Source of the DNA: Rhizobium tumorigenes | Lineage (GTDB): Bacteria; Pseudomonadota; Alphaproteobacteria; Rhizobiales; Rhizobiaceae | Assembly (NCBI RefSeq): GCF_003240565.2 | Contig: NZ_CP117260.1 | Coordinates: forward strand, 1 to 64,000 | Direction: 5' to 3' | Length of the DNA: 64,000 nt | Shown here: positions 25,687 to 32,954 of the stretch, one piece after another | Layout of the letters: each line of letters opens with the position of its first letter | How positions within the stretch are numbered: position 1 is the first letter of the stretch | Made by a program: the position numbers and the translations under genes | The notes under the pieces: model-generated | Told to the model about the DNA's origin: nothing | Database searches by the model: none | The model's input: the letters and a program-made list of their open reading frames with translations, nothing else

Positions 25687-26475
25687 ATGAAACGCCAGCT
25701 TATCGCCCTTGCGCTTGCCGCAGCGGCCGCCTTTTCCAGTTACGCTCCGGCTTCGGCCGCCGACCTCGAACTGCTGCAACCCGGCAAATTGCTGGTGGCT
25801 ACCGAGGGCACCTTTCCGCCGTTCAGCATGCGTGGTGCCGATGGCAGCCTCGACGGACTGGAAATCCGCGTCATGAAGGAAATCTCCAAACGTCTCGGTC
25901 TCGAATACACACCCGTCATCATCAAGTGGGAATCGCTTTTGATCGGGCTGCAGGCCGACCAGTATGATATCACCAGCGACGCCATGGATATCACGCCCGA
26001 GCGCCAGAAGCAGGTCGTCTTTGCCGATGGCTGGCTCGAATCCGGCGCGGCTGTGGTCGTTCCGAAGGGCTCCGCCATCAAGACTCCCGCCGACCTCAAG
26101 GGCAAATCTGTCGGTGCGCTGGCATCCTCGACCTTTGCCAAGCTGGCGGAAGACAAGGGCGCCACGGTCAAGGCCTACAAGGCCGAGACGGATGGCATCC
26201 AGGATCTCCTCAATGGCAACATCGACGCCGAGATCACCGACGCCATCGGGGCCGGTTACATGATCAAGTCGGCAAAGATGCCGCTTGAGGTGCTTCCGGA
26301 AGCCATCAGCCATATTCAGAAGGGTTTTGCGGTCAAGAAGGGCAAGCCTGAGCTCGTCAAGGCCGTCAACAAGGCTCTGGCCGAGATGGTTGCCGACGGC
26401 ACCTATGCCAAGCTGACGACAGATCTCGTCGGCTTCGATCCGGCTCCGAAGAACCCCATCAGGACCATCCAGTAG
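25687..26475 (+). CDS. Polar amino acid ABC transporter substrate-binding protein
   Basis: Family 3 periplasmic binding protein, 262 aa, with a signal peptide ending near SSYAPASAAD (residue ~24). The family core is seen in LLVATEGTFPPFSMRGADGSLDGLEI, LQADQYDITSDAMDITPERQK and the C-terminal AVNKALAEMVADGTYAKL. ATG 25687 is preceded by AAGGGAACAGAC. It is the last gene of the importer operon and is followed by a stem-loop. Confidence 0.93.
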   Translation: MKRQLIALALAAAAAFSSYAPASAADLELLQPGKLLVATEGTFPPFSMRGADGSLDGLEIRVMKEISKRLGLEYTPVIIKWESLLIGLQADQYDITSDAMDITPERQKQVVFADGWLESGAAVVVPKGSAIKTPADLKGKSVGALASSTFAKLAEDKGATVKAYKAETDGIQDLLNGNIDAEITDAIGAGYMIKSAKMPLEVLPEAISHIQKGFAVKKGKPELVKAVNKALAEMVADGTYAKLTTDLVGFDPAPKNPIRTIQ

Positions 26476-26503
26476 AGATCACCGCAGACATCGCATGAGA
26501 GGT

Positions 26504-26533
26504 CGCTGCAGCGGTTTTGCCGCAGCGGCCTTT
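26504..26533 (+). terminator. Probable intrinsic terminator of the amino acid importer operon
   Basis: CGCTGC (26504-26509) pairs with GCAGCG (26522-26527), with CGG/CCG pairing possible inside. A short GGCCTTTAT tail follows. The T-run is weak. Confidence 0.45.
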
Positions 26534-26545
26534 ATCCTGTATAAT
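26516..26545 (+). promoter_or_regulatory. Putative promoter of the SARP-like regulator gene
   Basis: TTTGCC (26516-26521), 18-base spacer, then a perfect TATAAT (26540-26545). It lies about 95 bases upstream of ATG 26641. Confidence 0.45.
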
Positions 26546-26640
26546 TTAAACAAAAGACATCGATCATTACCTTGCCTTGAAAGCCGTATCGTGTGAACAG
26601 GTGATATATCCTGACAGACAGAGACTTGTGGGAAGCAACC

Positions 26641-28584
26641 ATGAAGTTCAAACTGCACACCTTCGGTCGCTTAAGACTTGTTGATCGCGTTGGTGATGTT
26701 TCTTTTCCTGAAAAGGCTCTTCTGGCCCTCTGCTATCTTCTTGATACCAAGCAAATAGAAGCAAAGCGCGAAGATTTGGCTGCGTTATTGTGGAGCGGCC
26801 CGAGTCAATCCGGCCTGCTCGCCAACATGCGCAAGCTCATCTCACGGATCAAGGACAGGCAGAGCGAGCTCGGCGTCGAATTCCTGACATTTACCGACAA
26901 GACAGTTCGCGTCGAGGTCGGGTCGCTCGAGTTCGACCCCACATCCATCGACACTCTGGAAGACGAGGATGCGGTCCGGTCTCTGCACCGGCTGGTGAAC
27001 GTCACTGGTTCGGAGTTTCTGCAGGACTTCGCACCGATGGATACGCTGCTCGACGCCTGGGTAGAGGAAAAACGCAAGGGTTGTTCGGACCGGCTGCTGC
27101 GGGCGTTTAAACGCGCCCTGCCGATGCTGTCGGCGCGTGACAGCGACACCATATTACAGACGGCCGTGCTTCGCCTTTTCACGCTCCATCCGCAGGACGA
27201 AGACGTCCAGCGCTTCCTTCTCGAATGCTCGGGGAGCGAGCGCAGCCTGGAGGGTTTGCCATCCGGCGCCAGCCTGAATGAGGATACGCCATCCGACTCT
27301 GCGGATGCAGGGCAAGACCTGCTTTCGCTGGATTTGGCCAGCAGGATGTTCAACAAACAGTTTGCGGAAGCTCGCGCGTCGCTGCTGGCTCGTCCGTCGC
27401 CCTTCCTGTCTCCCTATGGCGGCGGCCATCTCAAGCTGCCGCGTCTGGCACTCCTGCCTCCGCAACTGGACAGCGGGAATATTGTCGCGACGCTGCTCGC
27501 GGCTTCCCTGATCGAGGACATCACGATCGGCTTCGGCGCCCTGAAAAGCGTGCGCGTGATAGCCCCCCACACGGCTGGCCAGTTTTCCCGCGATCCGGAC
27601 AAGGCTGCCACATTCGCCCGCCATTCCATTTCCTACATCCTCGACACCCGGATCAGCTACGACGAGGAGGTTTCGCTTTTTGCCCAGCTGATTTCCTTTG
27701 CCAATGACGAGATCGTCTGGGCTGAACGTTTCAGCCTCGATGCTTCCAACCTGACTCGGCAGAGGCGGGAAATTTCCAAGCGTATCGCGGTGACAGTTGC
27801 CTCGCAGATCGAGCGGGACGAGCTGTCGCGGGCTTATTTCGAGGCCAGCCCGGAGGCCTATCACAGCTATCTGGTCGGGCAGCGTCATCTCAAGGATCTG
27901 ACATTACCGAATTTGCGAAGGGCCCGTCGGGAATTCCGGTCGGCGCTGCAAACCAACCCGCATTTTGCCCCGGCGCTGAGCAGTCTCGCGCGTACGTATT
28001 CCAAGGAATGGCTCCTCACGGCGCGCGGTGACCAGGAGTTGCTGGCCTTGGCTTCGGAGTTTTCCACCAAGGCGATTGCTGCCGGTTCCGATCTCGGGGG
28101 AGGGTATCGCGAGTTGGGAGTGGTCAGGCTGCTTCAGGGCGACCTCGACGAGAGCGTCGAGGCAATGAAGCTTGCAGAGAAGCTCAGCCCGCACAACGCC
28201 GATATCATCGCTGACCATGCCGATACGCTGGTTCACTATTCGCAGCCGGCGGCGGCGATGGAAAAAATTGTCAATGCCATCGACCTCAACCCGCTGACAC
28301 CGGACACTTATCTCTGGACTGCCGCCGGAGCCAGCTACTGCCTCGGGAATTTCGAGGCTGCGCTGGCTTATATCGCCATGACGCACGACAAGAGCCTCAC
28401 CGATCGGCTCTCTGCGGCCTGCTGGGCGATGCTTGGCGACATCAGGAAGGCGCGTTCCTTCGTTCGCAAGGCTCGGCACAGCAATCCCGATTTCGATGTG
28501 GATAAGTGGCTGTCAGTCATCGCCATGAAAGAACAGTGGCAGAAAGATCTGTATCGCGAAGGCCTGCGAAAAGCTGGATTTTGA
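26641..28584 (+). CDS. SARP-like winged-helix/BTAD/TPR transcriptional regulator
   Basis: 647-residue soluble protein. The N-terminal ~95 residues (KLHTFGRLRLVDRVGDVSFP, KALLALCYLLDT, LLWSGPSQSGLLANMRKLISRIK) form the OmpR/SARP-type winged helix; residues ~105-200 resemble the BTAD helical domain. A middle domain (about 270-390; LALLPPQLDSGNIVATLLAASLIEDI) resembles the adenylate-cyclase-associated or TolB-like N-terminal segment found in similar rhizobial regulators. The C-terminal ~230 residues are TPR-like (AYHSYLVGQRHLKDLT, then repeats). There is no NB-ARC domain. ATG 26641 follows GGGAAG; an in-frame start 15 bases upstream lies within it. SARP-type regulators often control secondary metabolism, and an unusual enzyme operon lies 1.3-6 kb downstream on the other strand. 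Confidence 0.8.
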   Translation: MKFKLHTFGRLRLVDRVGDVSFPEKALLALCYLLDTKQIEAKREDLAALLWSGPSQSGLLANMRKLISRIKDRQSELGVEFLTFTDKTVRVEVGSLEFDPTSIDTLEDEDAVRSLHRLVNVTGSEFLQDFAPMDTLLDAWVEEKRKGCSDRLLRAFKRALPMLSARDSDTILQTAVLRLFTLHPQDEDVQRFLLECSGSERSLEGLPSGASLNEDTPSDSADAGQDLLSLDLASRMFNKQFAEARASLLARPSPFLSPYGGGHLKLPRLALLPPQLDSGNIVATLLAASLIEDITIGFGALKSVRVIAPHTAGQFSRDPDKAATFARHSISYILDTRISYDEEVSLFAQLISFANDEIVWAERFSLDASNLTRQRREISKRIAVTVASQIERDELSRAYFEASPEAYHSYLVGQRHLKDLTLPNLRRARREFRSALQTNPHFAPALSSLARTYSKEWLLTARGDQELLALASEFSTKAIAAGSDLGGGYRELGVVRLLQGDLDESVEAMKLAEKLSPHNADIIADHADTLVHYSQPAAAMEKIVNAIDLNPLTPDTYLWTAAGASYCLGNFEAALAYIAMTHDKSLTDRLSAACWAMLGDIRKARSFVRKARHSNPDFDVDKWLSVIAMKEQWQKDLYREGLRKAGF

Positions 28585-28607
28585 CCAAATACGAGAAGGG
28601 GACATCA

Positions 28608-28826
28608 GTGGCGAAAGTGGTTGTAATCGGACTGCCAGGGGAAGATGGTTTGTGGATCGCGGATTTTGGTGCGGGGACAGTGACCGCTCTTGCCGCCCCG
28701 ACTTCCGGAGCGCTCAAACAGGCGAACGATCTGAGGGCGGCCGGCGCTACGGTCGTAAAAGGGGTCGATCTGGCGGTTGCCGTTAGCAGTACGGCCGACG
28801 TGGCCTCCGGGTTCCTCGACGGCTAG
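28608..28826 (+). CDS. Small 72-residue protein of unknown function
   Basis: Starts at GTG 28608, eight bases after AAGGGG, 23 bases behind the SARP-like regulator gene and on its strand. The protein (MAKVVVIGLPGEDGLWIADF at the N-terminus) has no signal peptide or membrane helix. Its C-terminal half is small and hydrophobic, rich in Ala, Val, Gly and Thr. I do not recognise a family with certainty. Close coupling to the regulator makes it a candidate accessory factor or peptide substrate of the enzymes encoded at 29.9-34.7 kb. The frame is open well upstream into the regulator gene, so only the Shine-Dalgarno supports this start. Confidence 0.55.
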   Translation: MAKVVVIGLPGEDGLWIADFGAGTVTALAAPTSGALKQANDLRAAGATVVKGVDLAVAVSSTADVASGFLDG

Positions 28827-28930
28827 TGCCTCGTTTCCCGGGTTGCGCGGCGGGGTGGCAGAGGCTACCACAGTCAGGCAATCACACGCTGCAAGCCTTG
28901 AATAGGCCATTCGTGAAGAGGGGAACACCG

Positions 28931-29815
28931 ATGAAAGCACTTTCACTCCTGGCAATGTTGAGCGCCTCCGTTGCCGGACAAGCCTTTGCGATCGAGACCG
29001 GGCCGGTTGCGGCGGAACCTGCGGCGAAGACATTCACAGTCGGCAGTATCAAGGTGACGGCGCTGCGAGATGCGCAGTTCGTTGCAGCCAATGACGGAAA
29101 GCTTTTTGGCGTCGGGATTGAACCGGAGGCCGTTTCCAAGGTGCTGAAGGCAGCCGGACAGCCGACTGACCGTGTCACGCTCAGTGTCGACGGGCTGCTC
29201 GTTCAGTCCGGCAACCAGAAAATCCTGATCGATACCGGCCTTGGGCCATCGGCGCACGGTGTTCTGCTGGAAAGCCTTGCCAAGGCCGGGAGCAAGCCCG
29301 AGGACATTTCCGACGTGCTGATCACCCATGTTCACGGCGATCACATCGGCGGGCTGGTAAAGGCGGATGGCTCGCTCGCATTCGCCAACGCGACGATCCG
29401 CATTTCGGCGCCCGACTGGACGTGGCTGCAGACCCAGCCGAAGATGGCTGCGCTGGTGACCGCCATCACGCCCAAGGTCAAGATATTCGCGCCTGGCGAC
29501 AGCGTTGCCGAGGGCATCACCTCCGTGCCGATCAAGGGACATACCCCGGGTCATGTCGGCTATCAGATTGTCTCCGGCAAGAAGCGGCTTCTGGACATCG
29601 GTGACACCGCCCATAGCTCCATTGTATCGCTAGCCGAGCCCGATTGGGCGATGGGCTTCGACAACGATGCAGCCGAGGGCAAGGTCAGCCGCCGGGAAAT
29701 CCTGTCGCAGCTTGCCAAGGATCACGAGCTTATCTTTGCACCTCACTTCCCGTTTCCGGGTGTCGGCCACATCGTGGCAGTGGGCGATCACTTCGCCTGG
29801 AAGCCGCAAAAGTAA
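28931..29815 (+). CDS. Exported metallo-beta-lactamase-fold hydrolase
   Basis: 294-residue protein with a Sec signal peptide (MKALSLLAMLSASVAGQAFA). The MBL metal motif HVHGDH is at H133-H138, with further ligands in GHTPGHVGY and LDIGDTAHS and a C-terminal FAPHFPFPG. This set matches the group of MBL hydrolases that includes AHL lactonase-like enzymes and other lactone or ester hydrolases; the substrate is unknown. ATG 28931 follows GAGGGGAACACC. It follows the 72-residue gene by 104 bases and converges on the PLP decarboxylase operon, with an inverted repeat between. Confidence 0.88.
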   Translation: MKALSLLAMLSASVAGQAFAIETGPVAAEPAAKTFTVGSIKVTALRDAQFVAANDGKLFGVGIEPEAVSKVLKAAGQPTDRVTLSVDGLLVQSGNQKILIDTGLGPSAHGVLLESLAKAGSKPEDISDVLITHVHGDHIGGLVKADGSLAFANATIRISAPDWTWLQTQPKMAALVTAITPKVKIFAPGDSVAEGITSVPIKGHTPGHVGYQIVSGKKRLLDIGDTAHSSIVSLAEPDWAMGFDNDAAEGKVSRREILSQLAKDHELIFAPHFPFPGVGHIVAVGDHFAWKPQK

Positions 29816-29869
29816 ACACGCTTAGCCGGCTCTACGCTTCGGTTTACGATAGCCGAGACGGGGTGATCC

Positions 29870-29896
29870 GGAATGCAGGGTGCTTTCCTGCATTCC
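29870..29896. terminator. Stem-loop between convergent genes
   Basis: Perfect 10-bp arms GGAATGCAGG (29870-29879) and CCTGCATTCC (29887-29896) around a 7-base loop. No T-run on either side, so it may end transcription weakly or protect mRNA ends. Confidence 0.5.
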
Positions 29897-29915
29897 ACCT
29901 CGCTCAGTCAGCGCT

Positions 29916-31376
29916 TCAGTAGCCCTTGTCGGCCAGATAGCTGTCGATGATGTCGATGAAGCTGTCGATATCGGCGGATGTCGTCCTGTGGTTGACGATT
30001 GCGCAGCGCACCGCCAGCTCGCCGCCGACCGTCGTCCAGGACGGGGCAGCCAGGCCGGATTGCTGGAGGTCGAGCACCAGATCCCGGACAAAATCGGAAC
30101 CTGCTCCGCGAACACCGAAGCAGACGATGTTCAAGGCGACCGGTGCCCTGAGTTCCAGCAGCGGGTGCAGCTCGATATGACGGGCCAGATGGGATGCGAG
30201 TTCGCAGGTGCGCGCGATGGAATTGCCGATGCGCTCCGTGCCGAGCGTTTCGATCGTCATCCAGGTCTTTAGCGCCCGAAAGCCGCGCGACAGATCGGGG
30301 CCGAGATCGCAGGGCCAGGTCTCACCGGCTGCAAGGCCGCGATCAGCGCGCTGGAGATAGGCTGCCGGCTGCGCGAAAGCCCGCTTGTGGGCGGCACCGT
30401 CCCTGACCAGCAGAAACCCGGCATCATAGGGAACATGGCCCCATTTGTGGAAGTCCAGCGCCACAGAGGCTGATTTCTCGATGCCCGCAAACAGATCCCG
30501 CAGATCGTCCGAAAGCACTGCCAAAGCGCCGATGGCGCCGTCGACGTGGAACCACAGATTTTCCTGGACCGCGATGTCGGCGATAACAGAAAGCGGATCG
30601 ATGGCCCCGGTATTGACGGTGCCGGCAGTGCCGACGACGAGAAACGGCAGGTGTCCGGCGGCACGGTCGGCGTCGATCATGGCGCGCAGCACGCCCGTTT
30701 GCATTCGTCCGTCAGCGTCCACAGCCACCGTTCGCAAATTGGCCGAGCCTATGCCGGAAAGCTCCATCGCCTGGGCGATGCAGCCATGGGCTTCGCTTGA
30801 GGTATAGGCGACGAGTTGACGGTCCCGATTCCACAAGCCGTTTTGGCGGACGGACTGGCCGAGAGCCTCGGTTCTGGCGATCGTCACGGCCAGGAAGTTG
30901 GCCATGGAGGAGCCTGTGAGAAACAGGCCGCTGGCGCCTTGGGGATAGCCGAGGGCCTCGCTCATCCAGCGGACGATCTGCTGCTCGACCTCCAGCCCGA
31001 CATGGTCGCGGCCGCCGCAGTTGAGATTCATTCCGGCAGCGACGATCTCGGCCACCATGCCGACGGGCGTGCCCGCGCCGTGGACCCAGCCCATGAACAG
31101 CGGATGCAGGTTGCCGGTGCCGAAGGGAAGGATGTGGGTACGGACGTCATCGAGGATGTCGCCGAGTTCGCGGGGGTCTGCAGGCAACGGACGGGCAAAC
31201 CGGGCGCGCGTTTCGGCGGCCGGCGGTTGCCAAACCGGCCGTTCGCGGACGGTCTCGATATGGCTGATCATGTCGTCCAGCATGCCGTGGGCCAGCGCGC
31301 GAAATTCGCTCCAGTCCACCGGGTCTAGGCTGGTGGAGCGCTCAGCCGTTATATCGCCGCGCGTCCCTTCCGGCAT
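29916..31376 (-). CDS. Group II PLP-dependent decarboxylase (aromatic amino acid/glutamate decarboxylase family)
   Basis: Fold-type I PLP enzyme of the pyridoxal-dependent decarboxylase family, 486 aa. Seen: HPLFMGWVHGAGTPVGMVAEIVAAGMN (substrate/PLP entrance), GLFLTGSSMANFLAVTIAR, the PLP-pocket Asp in NLWFHVDGAIGALA and the Schiff-base lysine about K311 in LDFHKWGHVPYD. Start ATG 31376 shares one base with the stop of the preceding gene (TGATG), so the two are translationally coupled; the frame continues upstream but inside that gene. The family removes CO2 from aromatic or acidic amino acids; some members are aldehyde synthases. It is last in a three-gene operon with another PLP enzyme and an ATP-grasp protein. 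Confidence 0.88.
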   Translation of the reverse strand: MPEGTRGDITAERSTSLDPVDWSEFRALAHGMLDDMISHIETVRERPVWQPPAAETRARFARPLPADPRELGDILDDVRTHILPFGTGNLHPLFMGWVHGAGTPVGMVAEIVAAGMNLNCGGRDHVGLEVEQQIVRWMSEALGYPQGASGLFLTGSSMANFLAVTIARTEALGQSVRQNGLWNRDRQLVAYTSSEAHGCIAQAMELSGIGSANLRTVAVDADGRMQTGVLRAMIDADRAAGHLPFLVVGTAGTVNTGAIDPLSVIADIAVQENLWFHVDGAIGALAVLSDDLRDLFAGIEKSASVALDFHKWGHVPYDAGFLLVRDGAAHKRAFAQPAAYLQRADRGLAAGETWPCDLGPDLSRGFRALKTWMTIETLGTERIGNSIARTCELASHLARHIELHPLLELRAPVALNIVCFGVRGAGSDFVRDLVLDLQQSGLAAPSWTTVGGELAVRCAIVNHRTTSADIDSFIDIIDSYLADKGY

Positions 31377-32920
31377 CAGAGAGCCCGAACGTGGTGAAGA
31401 ACGGCCGCCAGCTTGTCGAACACTGCGTCGAGCCGCGATTCGACCGGATGGAATGCCTGGTGCAACGGCAGAGCCGCTGCCATGCGGGCCGAGACATCGA
31501 GAACGTCGCTCGCCGAGGCCGCGACCCGCAATACTGTGCGAGATCCCAGGCGGACGGCTTGGCCGAGATGGCAAACGGGACCGTCGTCGCGTTCGCGCAT
31601 GAGCAGATGGATCATCTGCGAGTGCTCGAAGGAGGCAAAGCCGCCGGTGCGGTTTGAGATCGTGAAGGGCACGATCGTTCGAGCGTCCAGATGGGCGCCC
31701 TCATCGTTGGCGTGCAGGCGGATACCGGCGACGCTGTCGATACGCGTGCGTACCAGTTTCACGAAATGGGCCTTGATGAGGGCCTGCTCGTCGTGCGGGA
31801 TGCCGGCGTAGCGATCGAGGGCGGCCGAGGCTGCTACCCATCGAAGGCCGAGGCCGAGGTTAAAGTGCGAGCCGAATGTGAAATCCATCTTTTCGCGAAG
31901 TGCCGATGGCCAGTCATGGGCTGCCGTGTAGGCCGAAAGGCCGGACGGAATAGCGCCGCTGGTGGCGAGTGCCTCACCGAGGGAGGTCGGCACAAGGAGG
32001 GCGCCGGAAAAGGGTGGCCCGCCGACGAATTTTGAGCCAGTCAGTACGACAAGGAAGCCGTCGGCAAGATCCTGCCGGATATCGGACGCCGAGCAGCGGA
32101 ACTGACAGGCATCGACGATCACATGCACGCGGCCTGGCGCAAGCGAAGCCGCATGCCGAGCTGCCTGCCTGGTCACGCCGGACAGGCCTGTCTTCGATGT
32201 ATCGAGCACATGGACGAGGACGTCGCGGTCGCGCTTCAGTTCCCGCTCGACGGCCGCGATCATGTCATCGTCGATGTCGCCCTGCCGGCGCGGTTCGCCT
32301 TCGGCATTGCGGATGGTTACGGTGCACACCTCGATGCGGTCGGGATCGAGGCCACCGAGCGGCTTCCCGGCTTCGACGGTGCTGCCGAGGGCAGCAAGAT
32401 CCGAATAGTGGCATCCGGCTGCAGCACGGGGCACACCGCTGCCGGTCTCCTCGGGGGCAACGAGGATATTGGTAAGGGGCCGCGCGGAAAGCTCTGCAAA
32501 CAGGCAAAGGGCCATTAACTCCGCGTCTGTCCCGGAGGCTGCGAGAATGATCTCCGCGTCGGTAGACCCAAGGCTGGTGGCGATGCCCTTACGGATATCG
32601 GCAAACCATTGGTCGATTGCCACCGGATCGGCGGATTGGCGATCAACGAGCCGTTCTAGAGCGATCCCGGCCGCGCGGAACCCGTCGCCGGATATATTGC
32701 TGGCCGTCGTCGACGAAAACGAAATTTCGTGTTCGGCGGGCGTCGTCAACGTGCCGTAGCGGTTTCGCCGATGGACGGGATCCGGCGAAATGCGCTGGTC
32801 GCCGCCGGCCCCTAGCAGCAGCGGAACGGAGGCGAGCGACTGCCCTAGAAACGCTGTCTCGGCTGGTGTCGATGATGGATCGACTGGCATCGGTAGGATT
32901 AGACGCTGACTTGCAGCCAT
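31376..32920 (-). CDS. PLP-dependent fold-type I enzyme of unknown specificity
   Basis: 514 aa. The PLP-binding pattern is visible: a Gly/Thr-rich phosphate loop (LAASGTDAELMALCLF, about residues 125-140), the cofactor-ring Asp in VHVIVDACQFRCS (about 270), and the Schiff-base lysine about K297 in VVLTGSKFVGGPPFSG. DACQ in place of DxxH resembles class V aminotransferase and cysteine-desulfurase relatives. The N-terminal ~70 residues (RNRYGTLTTPAEHEISFSSTTASNIS) are not a family I know. ATG 32920 follows GGAG by eight bases. It is coupled to the downstream decarboxylase gene and lies 34 bases after the ATP-grasp gene. Function is open: transaminase, lyase or decarboxylase. Confidence 0.8.
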   Translation of the reverse strand: MAASQRLILPMPVDPSSTPAETAFLGQSLASVPLLLGAGGDQRISPDPVHRRNRYGTLTTPAEHEISFSSTTASNISGDGFRAAGIALERLVDRQSADPVAIDQWFADIRKGIATSLGSTDAEIILAASGTDAELMALCLFAELSARPLTNILVAPEETGSGVPRAAAGCHYSDLAALGSTVEAGKPLGGLDPDRIEVCTVTIRNAEGEPRRQGDIDDDMIAAVERELKRDRDVLVHVLDTSKTGLSGVTRQAARHAASLAPGRVHVIVDACQFRCSASDIRQDLADGFLVVLTGSKFVGGPPFSGALLVPTSLGEALATSGAIPSGLSAYTAAHDWPSALREKMDFTFGSHFNLGLGLRWVAASAALDRYAGIPHDEQALIKAHFVKLVRTRIDSVAGIRLHANDEGAHLDARTIVPFTISNRTGGFASFEHSQMIHLLMRERDDGPVCHLGQAVRLGSRTVLRVAASASDVLDVSARMAAALPLHQAFHPVESRLDAVFDKLAAVLHHVRAL

Positions 32921-32954
32921 GATGGTCTCCGGATTTTGGCTGCGAACGACGGCT

